Source: Frigoribacterium sp. Leaf415
GTDB taxonomy: Bacteria; Actinomycetota; Actinomycetes; Actinomycetales; Microbacteriaceae
NCBI RefSeq assembly: GCF_001424645.1
Contig: NZ_LMQR01000001.1
Coordinates: 2,306,621-2,370,620 of the forward strand
Length of the DNA stretch: 64,000 nt
Reading direction: 5' to 3'
The notes below the pieces were generated by a model. It ran no database searches. It was not told the origin of the DNA and saw only the letters and a list, made by a program, of their open reading frames with translations. Positions 29,776 through 38,644 of this stretch are shown one piece after another. The translations under genes and the position numbers were made by a program. Position 1 is the first letter of the stretch. Every line of letters begins with the position of its first letter.

Positions 29776-30759
29776 ATGTACTTCATCGAACTCCTGCGGG
29801 CGCTGAGCGCCGAGGCCCTCGCGCCCACGACGGCCGCCTTCGCCATCGCCGCGATCGGCCTGAACATCCACTTCGGCTTCACCGGCCTGATCAACATGGG
29901 CCAGGCGGCGTTCCTGCTGCTCGGCGCCTACGGCTTCGCCATCTCGATCAGCAACGGCCTGCCCCTCGGTCTCGCCGTCATCATCGCGTTGCTCTGCTCG
30001 TTGGTCTTCGCGCTCATCCTCGGCGTGCCGACGCTGAAGCTGCGGGGCGACTACCTGGCCATCGTCACCATCTGTTCGGCCGAGATCATCCGGTACGTGG
30101 GACGGTCGAGCATCCTGACGACCACGACGGGTGGCTCGAACGGCATCCCCGGAGCCTCGTACCGCGAGGCCTTCACCGCCCTGTCGCCCCTGCCCGACGG
30201 ACAGACGACGATCCTGTGGTTCACCTACGAGAACAACGGCGTCAACGGCTGGTGGATCCGCATCGCCGGCTGGAGCATCGTCGCCCTGCTCAGCCTGCTG
30301 GTCTTCCTGCTCAGCCGCAGCCCGTGGGGCCGCGTGCTGAAGGGCATCCGTGAGGACGAGGACGCCGTGCGCAGCCTCGGCAAGAACGTCTACTCGTACA
30401 AGATGCAGGCCCTCGTGCTCGGCGCGCTGATGGGGTCGCTCGCCGGCATCATCTACGTGCTGCCGAGCTCGGTGCAGCCGGACAGCATGGGACGGTCGAT
30501 GACCTTCTTCATCTGGACGGCCCTGCTGCTCGGTGGCGCGGCCACCGTCTTCGGCCCGGTGCTCGGAGCGATCCTGTTCTTCGTCACCCGCCTGCTGGTG
30601 CGGACCCTCGCCGGCGACTTCATCCCGTCGAACATCATGAACGGCCAGCAGGCCGAGCAGTTCTCGTACATCCTCGTCGGCATCGCCCTGATGCTGCTGA
30701 TCATCTTCAGGCCACAGGGCATCCTCGGAAAGAAGAAGGAGTTGGCGTTCAGTGTCTGA
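29776..30759 (+). CDS. livM: Branched-chain amino-acid ABC permease LivM
   Basis: 327 residues, ATG with AAGGGGA upstream, 12 bases after livH. The second permease subunit of the importer. It has about nine to ten helices and the LivM marks FGFTGLINMGQAAFLLLGAY, LRGDYLAIVTICSAEIIRY, SPWGRVLKGIREDEDAVRSLGKN and a final RPQGILGKK. It pairs with LivH to form the channel and overlaps the start of livG by 8 bases in a different frame. Confidence 0.92.
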   Translation: MYFIELLRALSAEALAPTTAAFAIAAIGLNIHFGFTGLINMGQAAFLLLGAYGFAISISNGLPLGLAVIIALLCSLVFALILGVPTLKLRGDYLAIVTICSAEIIRYVGRSSILTTTTGGSNGIPGASYREAFTALSPLPDGQTTILWFTYENNGVNGWWIRIAGWSIVALLSLLVFLLSRSPWGRVLKGIREDEDAVRSLGKNVYSYKMQALVLGALMGSLAGIIYVLPSSVQPDSMGRSMTFFIWTALLLGGAATVFGPVLGAILFFVTRLLVRTLAGDFIPSNIMNGQQAEQFSYILVGIALMLLIIFRPQGILGKKKELAFSV

Positions 30760-31918
30760 CACCTCGAGCACCACCAACGGACCGGCCCCGAGCGGCAGCA
30801 CGCTGCCCCGCCGAGAGGGCTACGACTACGACCGCAGCGTCCTGCGCTCGAAGCTCACCACGGTCGAGCGGACCCCGGGGTCGGCGAAGCCCGACCCGAT
30901 CCTCACGGTCGACAACGTCGTCCGACGCTTCGGCGGGATGACCGCCGTCGACGTCGGCCACGTCGAGGTGCAGCGCGGCGCGATCACGGCGCTGATCGGC
31001 CCCAACGGTGCCGGCAAGACCACCTTCTTCAACCTGCTGACCGGCTTCGACAAGGCCTCGTCGGCCCCCACGGCGTTCAAGCGCAGCGGCCCGGGCATCG
31101 CGAAGTGGGTGTTCGAGGGCAAGGCCATGGGCAACGTCGGCGCCGCCAAGGTCGCCCGCTCGGGCATGGTGCGCACGTTCCAGCTCACCAAAGCGCTCTC
31201 GCGGCTCACGGTCATGCAGAACATGCTGCTCGGTGCCAAGGACCAGCCCGGCGAGAACTTCTTCGTCGCGATCGTCGCGCCGCTCTGGCGCAAACGCGAG
31301 CGCGAGATCGAGGCCAAGGCCGAGGACCTCCTCGCCCGGTTCAAGCTGCTCGAGAAGAAGGACGACTTCGCCGGCAGCCTCTCGGGCGGCCAGCGGAAGC
31401 TGCTCGAGATGGCCCGCGCCCTGATGAGCGACCCGGCCATGATCATGCTCGACGAGCCGATGGCCGGCGTGAACCCGGCGCTGACGCAGTCGCTGCTGGG
31501 GCACATCCAGAGCCTGCGTGACGACGGCACCACGGTGCTCTTCGTCGAGCACGACATGCACATGGTCCGCCACATCTCGGACTGGGTGATCGTCATGGCC
31601 GAGGGCCGCATCGTGGCCGAGGGCCCGGCCGACACGGTGATGGACGACCAGGCCGTCATCGACGCCTACCTGGGTGCGCACCACGACACCGACCTGGGCG
31701 ACGACTCGCTGCTCGACGACGCCACCCTCGAACAACTCGAAGAAGAGGTGGCGCGCGAGGACGCGGCCCGCGCGGCCGAGGCGACCAGCGCCTCCTCGTC
31801 CACGGGCGGCGTCGCGGGACGCGACCTGCCCGGCCACCCCGACCCCTCGACCCCGCAGGCCACGAACGCGGCCGACGACCAGCTGTCCGGCGGACGGCAG
31901 AGCGGAGACAAGCGATGA
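30752..31918 (+). CDS. livG: Branched-chain amino-acid ABC ATPase LivG
   Basis: 388 residues from GTG 30752, overlapping the end of livM. ABC motor subunit: Walker A GPNGAGKT (83-90), signature LSGGQRK (about 210), Walker B MIMLDEP (about 231) and VEHDMHMVRHISD with the switch His. It is longer than usual LivG (about 260). There is an N-terminal lead of about 45 polar residues, a short insert after the Walker A region, and an acidic disordered C-terminal tail of about 95 residues (EQLEEEVAREDAARAAEA). The tail may help assembly or stability; its role is unknown. Confidence 0.9.
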   Translation: MSDTSSTTNGPAPSGSTLPRREGYDYDRSVLRSKLTTVERTPGSAKPDPILTVDNVVRRFGGMTAVDVGHVEVQRGAITALIGPNGAGKTTFFNLLTGFDKASSAPTAFKRSGPGIAKWVFEGKAMGNVGAAKVARSGMVRTFQLTKALSRLTVMQNMLLGAKDQPGENFFVAIVAPLWRKREREIEAKAEDLLARFKLLEKKDDFAGSLSGGQRKLLEMARALMSDPAMIMLDEPMAGVNPALTQSLLGHIQSLRDDGTTVLFVEHDMHMVRHISDWVIVMAEGRIVAEGPADTVMDDQAVIDAYLGAHHDTDLGDDSLLDDATLEQLEEEVAREDAARAAEATSASSSTGGVAGRDLPGHPDPSTPQATNAADDQLSGGRQSGDKR

Positions 31919-32721
31919 GCACGGCACAGGACGGCGCGGGTGCCACCACCGCCCCCAAGCACCCGGGCACCGAGAAGTTCGCCGGCGTCGAACCGGTCAT
32001 GAACGCGACGGACCTCGTCGCCGGCTACCTGCCGGGCGTCAACATCCTCAACGGGTGCGACCTCGTCTGCTACCCCGGCGAGCTGATCGGCATCATCGGC
32101 CCGAACGGCGCCGGCAAGTCGACGCTGCTCAAGGCGCTCTTCGGCCAGGTCAAGATCCACTCGGGGTCGGTCACCCTCGGCGGCACCGACATCACGAACC
32201 TCAAGGCCAACAAGCTGGTCGAGGCGGGCGTCGGCTTCGTGCCGCAGACCAACAACGTGTTCCCCTCGCTGACCATCGAGGAGAACCTGCAGATGGGCAT
32301 GTTCCTGCGGCCCAAGAAGTTCGCCGAGCGCCTCGAGGTCATCTACGACCTCTTCCCGGTGCTCGCCGACCGTCGCGGCCAGCGTGCCGGTTCCCTCTCG
32401 GGCGGCGAGCGCCAGTCGGTCGCCATGGCCCGGGCCCTGATGATGGACCCCAAGGTGCTGTTGCTCGACGAGCCGTCCGCCGGCCTGTCGCCCGTGCGCC
32501 AGGACGAGACGTTCATCCGCACCCGCCGCATCAACAAGGCCGGCGTCTCGGTGATCATGGTCGAACAGAACGCCCGCCGCTGCCTGCAGATCTGCGACCG
32601 CGGCTACGTCCTCGACCAGGGCCGCAACGCCTACTCGGGCACCGGCCGCGAGCTGGCCGACGACCCCAAGGTCATCGAGCTCTACCTCGGCACCCTGGCG
32701 AAGGACGTCGACGCGTCCTGA
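31915..32721 (+). CDS. livF: Branched-chain amino-acid ABC ATPase LivF
   Basis: 268 residues; the ATG overlaps the livG stop (ATGA). Second ABC subunit: Walker A GPNGAGKS (62-69), GFVPQTNNVFPSLTIEENL, signature LSGGERQ (about 161), Walker B VLLLDEPSAGLSP (about 182) and MVEQNARRCLQI. In LivF the switch residue after the Walker B strand is Gln rather than His, as here. It ends the livHMGF operon, with a terminator hairpin about 20 bases after the stop. Confidence 0.92.
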   Translation: MSTAQDGAGATTAPKHPGTEKFAGVEPVMNATDLVAGYLPGVNILNGCDLVCYPGELIGIIGPNGAGKSTLLKALFGQVKIHSGSVTLGGTDITNLKANKLVEAGVGFVPQTNNVFPSLTIEENLQMGMFLRPKKFAERLEVIYDLFPVLADRRGQRAGSLSGGERQSVAMARALMMDPKVLLLDEPSAGLSPVRQDETFIRTRRINKAGVSVIMVEQNARRCLQICDRGYVLDQGRNAYSGTGRELADDPKVIELYLGTLAKDVDAS

Positions 32722-32739
32722 CGCCCCGGGTGGCACCCT

Positions 32740-32775
32740 GAGGCCCCGATCACGCCCCGGCGTGGTCGGGGCCTC
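32740..32775 (+). terminator. livHMGF operon terminator
   Basis: GAGGCCCCGATCACGC pairs with GCGTGGTCGGGGCCTC (one G-T pair) around a CCCG loop. Confidence 0.75.
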
Positions 32776-32933
32776 GTGCGTGCGCCCGCGGGGCGTCAGG
32801 GCTGAACGTCGGGGCGGGGCGTCGGGGCTGCGCGCCGCGTGTCGTGCAGCGCACCCGGTCTCGACGCGGTGCGGTGCACGAAACGCGGTGCGAAGCAGAG
32901 CGCGGCCCCCACGGCCGGCGGGACCGGGGACGA

Positions 32934-32995
32934 GGAGGCGCGGTGCCGGAGGACGCGGACGTCGCGACCTGCCTGCGGTCCGGCTCCGCGCCTCC
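32934..32995. repeat. Facing pair of GGAGGCGCG repeats between livF and livJ
   Basis: GGAGGCGCGG at 32934 and CCGCGCCTCC ending 32995 face each other. Pairing extends inward (GCCGGA against TCCGGC) with one mismatch, so a stem-loop with a loop of roughly 25 bases can form. Confidence 0.6.
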
Positions 32996-33008
32996 CTGGC
33001 ACGCCGAA

Positions 33009-33038
33009 GGGCCCGGCACGATGACTCGTGCCGGGCCC
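33009..33038 (-). terminator. livJ terminator
   Basis: Perfect 13-bp stem GGGCCCGGCACGA/TCGTGCCGGGCCC with a TGAC loop, 20 bases after the livJ stop. Confidence 0.75.
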
Positions 33039-33057
33039 CGGGTGGTGCGAGGTGCTG

Positions 33058-34380
33058 TTATTCGACCTTGCCCTCGATGCCGGTCTGGTAGACGGGCTTG
33101 TTGTCGGCGTCGAACGTGTAGACGCCGATCGAGGCGGACGACGGGTCGTTGTTGTCGTTGAACGGTCCGATGCCCGAGGGGCCGGTGTAGTGGATGTCGT
33201 CACCGGCGTCGAGCGCGGTCTTGCAGTCCGCGTACGTGGTGCACTCGGTGCCGCCGTTCGCGCCGGAGACCGCGGCCATGTTGGCCTGGATCGTCCCGGC
33301 GTCGGTGCCGCCACCGGCCTGCGCCGCGAGAGCGGTCAGGATGACGGCGTCGTACGACTCGGCCGCGTACGAGAAGTCGGCCAGTTCGCCGCCCTCACTC
33401 GCCTGGTAGCCGGCCACGAGCTTCGACTTGAAGTCGGCGCTGGCGTCGGCACCGGGGATCGTGCCCTTGGCGCCCTCGAGGGTGCCGGGCTCGAAGTCGG
33501 CGCTGTAGTCGGCCGTGTTGCCGTCGGACATGTAGACCTTGCTCATGTCCCAGCCCTGGCTCTTCAGCTCGGGGACGATCGACTTGGTCTCGTCGAAGGC
33601 GAGGATGACGATCGCGTCGGGCTCGGCGGCGATGGCCGCGGACACCTCGGACGAGAACGTGGTCTGACCGGGGGGGAACTCCTCGCCCTTGCCGGTGCCG
33701 CCGTAGACGACGGTGCCGCCCGAGCTCTCGATCGACTTCTGCGTCGAGTCGCGGAGACCCGTGCCGTAGGTGTCGTTGAAGACGAGGAACGCGACGTTGG
33801 CGTTGCCGTCGGCCGTGATCTGCTGGCCGAGTGCCGAACCCTGCACCGAGTCCGGCGGAGCCGTCCGGTAGTAGTACGACGAGTAGCCGCTGAGCGAGCT
33901 CGCCGTGTTGGCCGGCGAGATCTCGATGATGCAGTTGCTGGTGAGCTGGTCGACCACGTTGAGCGTGACGCTCGACGATTCGGCACCGAGCACGACGGGC
34001 ACCTTGGCGTCGATCAGCTCCGTCGCGGCGTTGCTCGACACGGTCATGTCGTTGCTGTCGCCCGAGTCGGTGCTGGTCGAGATCTCGGCGGGCTGGTCGA
34101 GCACGCCGCCGGCGGCGTTGATGTCGCTGATCGCCAGGTTCGCCCCCGCGATGGCGGGCGGGCCGAGGTAGGCCAGGGTTCCGGTCAGCGGCAGCATGGT
34201 GCCGATCGCGAAGGGATCGGTGCTGGGCGTCCCGACCTCGCACTTGGAGGCGGGATCGGCCTTGGCCGACGACGACGACGAGGCGTCGTCAGAGGGAGAT
34301 GCCGTCGAACAGGCAGCGAGCAGCACGGAGGCTGCGCCGGCGAGAGCCAGTGCTCGGAGGGCGGTGCTGGATCGGATCAT
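33058..34380 (-). CDS. livJ: Branched-chain amino-acid-type substrate-binding lipoprotein
   Basis: 440 residues. A lipoprotein signal peptide has the lipobox LLAAC with Cys24 as lipid attachment site, then a Ser/Asp-rich tether and a two-lobe periplasmic-binding fold of the LivJ/LivK (Peripla_BP_6) family (GTMLPLTGTLAYLGPPAIAGANLAISDINAAGG, NDTYGTGLRDSTQKS, SYDAVILTALAAQ). It is anchored outside the membrane and delivers ligand to LivHM. It is encoded convergently to livHMGF rather than at the head of the operon, so binding protein and permease can be expressed separately. Substrate specificity cannot be read from the sequence. Confidence 0.9.
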   Translation of the reverse strand: MIRSSTALRALALAGAASVLLAACSTASPSDDASSSSSAKADPASKCEVGTPSTDPFAIGTMLPLTGTLAYLGPPAIAGANLAISDINAAGGVLDQPAEISTSTDSGDSNDMTVSSNAATELIDAKVPVVLGAESSSVTLNVVDQLTSNCIIEISPANTASSLSGYSSYYYRTAPPDSVQGSALGQQITADGNANVAFLVFNDTYGTGLRDSTQKSIESSGGTVVYGGTGKGEEFPPGQTTFSSEVSAAIAAEPDAIVILAFDETKSIVPELKSQGWDMSKVYMSDGNTADYSADFEPGTLEGAKGTIPGADASADFKSKLVAGYQASEGGELADFSYAAESYDAVILTALAAQAGGGTDAGTIQANMAAVSGANGGTECTTYADCKTALDAGDDIHYTGPSGIGPFNDNNDPSSASIGVYTFDADNKPVYQTGIEGKVE

Positions 34381-34466
34381 CCGTGGAACCCTTTCGTGGA
34401 CAGCGGCAGTGCAGCCCGACCGGTGGCGGTCGAACCTGCCGCGATTGGTCCGAAACTAGGGGTCGA

Positions 34467-34495
34467 ATGTTTCTGGCGTGTGTTCTCGACGTCAA
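34467..34495 (-). promoter_or_regulatory. Likely livJ promoter
   Basis: On the minus strand: TTGACG (-35, 34490-34495), 17-base spacer, AAACAT (-10, 34467-34472). It lies about 85 bases before the livJ ATG. Confidence 0.45.
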
Positions 34496-34542
34496 AGTGA
34501 CGTTTCGTTAGCCATTCGTGACTTTGCGAGGGATGGTCGCTT

Positions 34543-35523
34543 CTAGGCGGTCGGTGCCACCGCGAGCGGACGACGTGACCGCCGCCCCGCGCGCACCATG
34601 TCGACGGTGAGCACGATCGAGGCGACCCAGACGATCGCGAAGCCGACCCATCGCGCCGCCGACATGTGCTCGCCGAGCACGACGACCCCGACCACGAACT
34701 GCAGCACGGGGGCGACGTACTGCGTCAGACCCACGGTCGTCAGGGGCAGCCGACGCGTCGCCGAGGCGAAGAGCAGCAGCGGCACCGCCGTGATCACGCC
34801 CGTGCCGATCGTGGCGAGGGTGTGCCCGACGCTCACGGTGCCGAGCACGACGCCGCCCCCGAGACCCGTCACGTGCAGCACGATCAGGGTGACGGCCGCG
34901 AAGGGTGCGATCCACAGCGTCTCGAGCGTGAGCCCGCCGACCGCGTCGACCCGACCACCGACCTGCTTCTTCACCAGGCCGTAGAGCCCGAACGAGAACG
35001 CGAGGACGAGTGAGATGAACGGCGGCCTGCCCGCCCCGATCGCGATCACGAGGACGGCGACGGCGCTCAGCCCGACGGCCACCCACTGGGTCGTGCGCAG
35101 ACGTTCACGCAGCACCACCACGCCGAGCAGCACCGTGACGATCGGGTTGATGAAGTACCCGAGCGCCGCCTCGACCACGTGCCCGCTGAGCGTCGCCGAG
35201 ATGAAGACCGTCCAGTTGACGACGATGAACGCCCCCGCCAGCCCCATGGTGCCCACCACGCGGGGCTGCCGCAGCAGGGCCAGGAACGACCGCAGCGCCC
35301 CCGTCACGACGAGCAGCACCGCGCAGAAGACGAGCGAGAACAGCACTCGCCACGCGACGATCTCGAACGGGCCGGCCGGGGCCAACAGCAGGAAGTACAC
35401 CGGCAGCACGCCCCAGAGCCCGTAGGCCCCCAGGGCGTAGGCCAGGCCCGCCCCGCCGGCCCCGGCGACGCCGAGCCCCGAGGTCGGGGCGGAGGGGGAC
35501 GAGGAGGCGCGGGTCGAGGTCAC
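34543..35523 (-). CDS. rarD: RarD/EamA-family membrane transporter
   Basis: 326 residues, GTG start followed by a Ser/Gly-rich lead. Ten hydrophobic helices in two EamA repeats. The RarD pattern is seen in YGLWGVLPVYFLLLAPAGPFEIVAWRVLFSL, NWTVFISATLSGHVVEAALGYFINPIVTVLLGVVVLRERL, and TTVGLTQYVAPVLQFVVGVVVLGE in the second half. RarD proteins are thought to export small molecules, originally linked to chloramphenicol sensitivity; the substrate is unknown. It appears monocistronic, downstream of groES on the same strand but separated from it by a terminator. Confidence 0.85.
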   Translation of the reverse strand: MTSTRASSSPSAPTSGLGVAGAGGAGLAYALGAYGLWGVLPVYFLLLAPAGPFEIVAWRVLFSLVFCAVLLVVTGALRSFLALLRQPRVVGTMGLAGAFIVVNWTVFISATLSGHVVEAALGYFINPIVTVLLGVVVLRERLRTTQWVAVGLSAVAVLVIAIGAGRPPFISLVLAFSFGLYGLVKKQVGGRVDAVGGLTLETLWIAPFAAVTLIVLHVTGLGGGVVLGTVSVGHTLATIGTGVITAVPLLLFASATRRLPLTTVGLTQYVAPVLQFVVGVVVLGEHMSAARWVGFAIVWVASIVLTVDMVRAGRRSRRPLAVAPTA

Positions 35524-35642
35524 CAGGAGACTCTAGGTGGCTGCGCCCGCCGCCGGAACGGCCACTCCTGCCACCGTGGATCGATCGACGGACGATCACA
35601 CCCGGGGACGAGCGGATGCCGGCGGCGACGTCGCCGACACGA

Positions 35643-35672
35643 CGAAGGCCCCTGCCGGAGCAGGGGCCTTCG
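35643..35672 (-). terminator. groES terminator
   Basis: Perfect 13-bp stem CGAAGGCCCCTGC/GCAGGGGCCTTCG with a CGGA loop, about 50 bases after the groES stop. Confidence 0.75.
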
Positions 35673-35719
35673 AGACGGCGACCGGGGTCGCGGAGCACGG
35701 CCGGAGCCGTGCCGAGGTG

Positions 35720-36016
35720 CTAGCGGACGATGACCGCCAGGACGTCGCGAGCCGAGAGGACGAGCAGGTCTTCTCCGCCGTACTTCACCTCGGTTCCGCC
35801 GTACTTGCTGTAGATGACCTTGTCGCCGGTGGCGACGTCGAGCGGCACGCGGTTGCCGTTGTCGTCGATGCGGCCCGGGCCGACCGCCACCACTTCACCC
35901 TCTTGGGGCTTCTCTTTGGCGGTGTCGGGGATCACGAGGCCCGAAGCAGTGGTCTGCTCGGCTTCGACCTGACGAATGACGATGCGATCTTCGAGCGGCT
36001 TGATGCTGACCGACAC
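35720..36016 (-). CDS. groES: Co-chaperonin GroES
   Basis: 98 residues from GTG 36016, with AGAAGAGG 6-7 bases upstream; the open frame to 36088 would run through the operator region. GroES forms the heptameric lid of the GroEL folding chamber. The family sequence is clear: [21 protein letters not shown], the mobile loop [56 protein letters not shown]. No groEL follows, and a terminator hairpin does, so groEL must lie elsewhere. Two CIRCE operators show heat-shock control by HrcA. Confidence 0.96.
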   Translation of the reverse strand: MSVSIKPLEDRIVIRQVEAEQTTASGLVIPDTAKEKPQEGEVVAVGPGRIDDNGNRVPLDVATGDKVIYSKYGGTEVKYGGEDLLVLSARDVLAVIVR

Positions 36017-36057
36017 GGGTGACCTCTTCTTTCTCGGTGCTACGAAAACATGGGGGC

Positions 36058-36082
36058 TGGCACTTGCCGGGGGCGAGTGCCA
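36058..36082. promoter_or_regulatory. CIRCE operator 2 (HrcA), one mismatch
   Basis: TGGCACTT, 9 bases, GAGTGCCA: the HrcA inverted repeat with one changed base, 42 bases upstream of the groES start. Confidence 0.8.
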
Positions 36083-36102
36083 GAACAACTGTAGGACGAG
36101 AC

Positions 36103-36127
36103 TGGCACTCGGTCAATCCGAGTGCCA
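36103..36127. promoter_or_regulatory. CIRCE operator 1 (HrcA), perfect inverted repeat
   Basis: TGGCACTC, 9 bases, GAGTGCCA: a perfect 8-bp inverted repeat with the canonical spacing. It ends 34 bases before the start of the divergent methyltransferase gene, so that gene may also feel HrcA. Confidence 0.92.
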
Positions 36128-36160
36128 ACGCGTCGGCCCGCGTGCGTCACACTGGACGAC

Positions 36161-37354
36161 ATGGATTCCTCCGAGCTGCTCGAAGTCCTCTCGCCCGAGG
36201 GGCTGCGGCTGCTCGACTCGCTGCCGACGGGTGGCGCCTCCGGCGACGACGTCGTCGGCACGGTCGCCGCGTTGCGCAAGCAGGGCCACTCCCCCGCCCT
36301 CGTGTCGGCGGTGCTCACGCAGGCCCGGCTCCGTGGCCGCGCGGTGGCCAAGTTCGGCGAGTTCGCGAGCCGCATGCTGTTCACCGAGGCCGGCCTCGAA
36401 CAGGCCACGCGCCTCCCGGTCGCCGCCCGCCACGCCGGGCGCTACGCCGCGGCGGGGATCGGCAGCGTGGCCGATCTCGGCTGCGGCATCGGTGGCGACG
36501 CCCTGGCGTTCGCCGCGCTCGACCTCGACGTGCTCGCCGTCGACCGCGACGAGGTCACCGCGGCCGTCGCGTCGTACAACCTCGCGCCCTGGTCGTCGTC
36601 GCGCGTCGAGCAGGGCGACGCCGAGACGACCGACCTCGGGGGCGTCGAGGGCGTCTTCCTCGACCCGGCACGACGGACGTCCGGCCACAGCGCCACCAAG
36701 CGCCTCGCCGATCCGGCCGACTGGTCCCCCGGCCTCGACGTCGCCTTCGGCTTCGCCGACCGCCTGCCCACCGGCGTCAAGCTCGGCCCCGGGGTCGACC
36801 GCGAGCTGCTGCCGGCAGACGCCGAGTGCCAGTGGATCTCGGTCGACCGCGACGTGGTCGAGGTGGGCGTGTGGTTCGGTCCGCTCGCGCGGCAGGGAGT
36901 GGGCCGATCGGCTCTGGTGATCAGCGCCTCCGGGGCGTCCGAGCTGACGGCCGCCGCCGACTCGGACGACGTGGACCCGGGCGAACTGGGCGAATACCTC
37001 TACGAGCCCGACGGTGCCGTCATCCGGGCGCGCCTGATCGGCGACCTGGCCCGGTCGATCGACGCCCGCATGATCAGTCGCGACATCGCCTGGCTGACGA
37101 CGGAGGCGCGGGTCGACACCCCCTTCGCGCAGGGTTTCCGCGTGCTCGAGACCTTCCCGCTCGACGAGCGGACGCTGAAGCGCGAGCTGCGGGCGCGGGG
37201 CATCGGCCGCCTCGAGATCAAGAAGCGCGGGGTCGACGTCGACCCCGCGACGTTCCGCAAACGACTCTCGTTGCAGGGCGCCGGGTCGGCGACCCTCGTG
37301 CTGACCCGGGTCGCGGGGCGGCATACGGCCCTGCTCTGCGAGCGCCTGGCCTGA
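36161..37354 (+). CDS. SAM-dependent methyltransferase with THUMP-like C-terminal domain
   Basis: 397 residues from ATG 36161. A helical N-terminal region (1-100) precedes a Rossmann methyltransferase domain with motif I VADLGCGIGGDAL, acidic DLDVLAVDRDEVTA and LDPARRT, a position typical of RNA-modifying enzymes. The C-terminal part (LDERTLKRELRARGIGRLEIKKRGVDVDPATFRKRL) matches the THUMP-like domain found after such methyltransferases. An RNA substrate is likely but not identifiable. The gene is divergent from groES and its promoter must overlap the CIRCE region. A strong hairpin follows. Confidence 0.8.
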   Translation: MDSSELLEVLSPEGLRLLDSLPTGGASGDDVVGTVAALRKQGHSPALVSAVLTQARLRGRAVAKFGEFASRMLFTEAGLEQATRLPVAARHAGRYAAAGIGSVADLGCGIGGDALAFAALDLDVLAVDRDEVTAAVASYNLAPWSSSRVEQGDAETTDLGGVEGVFLDPARRTSGHSATKRLADPADWSPGLDVAFGFADRLPTGVKLGPGVDRELLPADAECQWISVDRDVVEVGVWFGPLARQGVGRSALVISASGASELTAAADSDDVDPGELGEYLYEPDGAVIRARLIGDLARSIDARMISRDIAWLTTEARVDTPFAQGFRVLETFPLDERTLKRELRARGIGRLEIKKRGVDVDPATFRKRLSLQGAGSATLVLTRVAGRHTALLCERLA

Positions 37355-37374
37355 GTCTCCCGGCCGTCACGCAC

Positions 37375-37428
37375 GAGTGGGCAGAAGATGTCGTTCGCCG
37401 GCGCGAGAACGACGTCGTCTGCCCACTC
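37375..37428. terminator. Long hairpin between the methyltransferase and DUF4190 genes
   Basis: 21-bp arms beginning GAGTGGGCAGA with two mismatches and a 12-base loop. It lies between convergent genes and can end both. Confidence 0.7.
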
Positions 37429-37454
37429 GATGCCCCACCGAGGTGAGGCGGAGG

Positions 37455-38468
37455 TCAGTACCCGCCGTAGTAGTCGGAACTCGACGAGAAGCCGGCGATG
37501 AAGAGGCCGAAGGCCACCCAGCCGATCACGATCAGGACGACGCCGGCGTAGCCCACGATCAGTCCGGTGAGCCAGAACCCGCGGGCGTGACGCTCACGCG
37601 ACATGCCCAGGTGCCCGAGCACGACGCCCGCGATGGACGCCACGATCGAGAGCCCGAAGGTGAAGGGTGCCAGCACGAGACCGGCGATCGAGCCGATCAT
37701 CGAGAGCAGGCTGAGCAGCCGAGGGGGCTGAGCGGCACCCGCCGAGGCGTACGGCGGATAGGGCGAGCCGTAGGGCTGCTGACCGTACTGCGCGGCGGGC
37801 TGGCCCTGCTGGCCGTACTGCGCGGCGGGCTGGCCGTACTGCGCGCCGGGCTGGCCCTGCTGGCCGTACTGTCCGCCGGGCTGGCCCTGCTGGCCGGACG
37901 ACTGCTGACCGTACGGCGCACCGGACTGACCGGACGGCTGCTGACCCTGGGGCTGCTGACCGTAGCCCTGCGGCTGGCCGTAGCCCGGCTGCTGACCCTG
38001 CGGCTGGCCGTATCCGGGTTGCTGGCCCTGCGGCTGGCCCTGCGGCTGGCCGTATCCCGACTGCTGGCCGTACCCGGGCTGCTGGCCGTAGCCCTGCTGC
38101 CCGTAGCCCTGCTGCCCGTACCCTGCCGGCGGCTGCGCACCCGGCTGGCCGTAGGGCGGCCGGGGCGGCTGGGGTGCACCCGGCGGGACCTGCCCCGGGC
38201 GGGACTGCGGCGCCGGAGCCCCCTGGGGTGCGCCGTACGGCGCCGACCCCGTCGGCGGCACCCCGGCCCCGGCGTACGGCGACGACGCGGGCGGCTGCGA
38301 CGCGGCCCCCGGGAAGGCGGTCGGCGGCAGCGGCGGCGAGGCGGTGGCCGCACCGCTCCCCTCGGTCGGGCGCGTGGGAGGCGCCGTGGGTGCCGCGGGC
38401 GGCGTCGGAGCCGAGGGCGCGGTCGGCGCCGAGGACGGCTTCTCGGGGGTGGTGTCGTCGGTGGCCAT
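37455..38468 (-). CDS. DUF4190 membrane protein with long YGQ-rich low-complexity region
   Basis: 337 residues, ATG with AAAGGCAG upstream. Residues 1-90 are Pro/Ala/Thr-rich. Residues about 95-240 are a low-complexity array of Tyr-Gly-Gln and Gly-Gln-Pro units ([18 protein letters not shown] and similar) with about 20 tyrosines. The end has two membrane helices of the DUF4190 type ([63 protein letters not shown] in the protein). The topology puts the Tyr/Gln region on one face of the membrane, probably the cytoplasm. Function unknown; a smaller relative follows upstream at 38645-39049. Confidence 0.8.
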   Translation of the reverse strand: MATDDTTPEKPSSAPTAPSAPTPPAAPTAPPTRPTEGSGAATASPPLPPTAFPGAASQPPASSPYAGAGVPPTGSAPYGAPQGAPAPQSRPGQVPPGAPQPPRPPYGQPGAQPPAGYGQQGYGQQGYGQQPGYGQQSGYGQPQGQPQGQQPGYGQPQGQQPGYGQPQGYGQQPQGQQPSGQSGAPYGQQSSGQQGQPGGQYGQQGQPGAQYGQPAAQYGQQGQPAAQYGQQPYGSPYPPYASAGAAQPPRLLSLLSMIGSIAGLVLAPFTFGLSIVASIAGVVLGHLGMSRERHARGFWLTGLIVGYAGVVLIVIGWVAFGLFIAGFSSSSDYYGGY

Positions 38469-38552
38469 CAGCTGCCTTTCGCGAGCGGTGCGTCGGTCGT
38501 GCCGCCGGAGCGGCCGGTCACGCCTGTGACGGTCGCGTCCCGGGACACGAAA

Positions 38553-38578
38553 GGGCCCGCACCATCCGGTGCGGACCC
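38553..38578 (-). terminator. Hairpin after the smaller DUF4190 gene
   Basis: GGGCCCGCACC/GGTGCGGACCC with one mismatch and an ATCC loop. Confidence 0.6.
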
Positions 38579-38644
38579 CGTCATGCTAGCGAGGGTCGTG
38601 ATGAGCGGCCCCTGGGAGGCGACGCCCGACGACGCGAGGACGAC

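Larger units (their letters stand above)
32722..33057. other. Convergent spacer between livF and livJ
   Basis: 336 bases with no credible gene. It contains a terminator for each side (32740-32775 and 33009-33038) and a facing pair of dispersed GGAGGCGCG repeats (32934-32995). Confidence 0.7.

Noticed and set aside
37743..38110. Tandem repeats considered as a CRISPR array
   Set aside because: Units are in-frame, directly tandem, of variable short length and encode YGQ-type peptides; there are no spacers.
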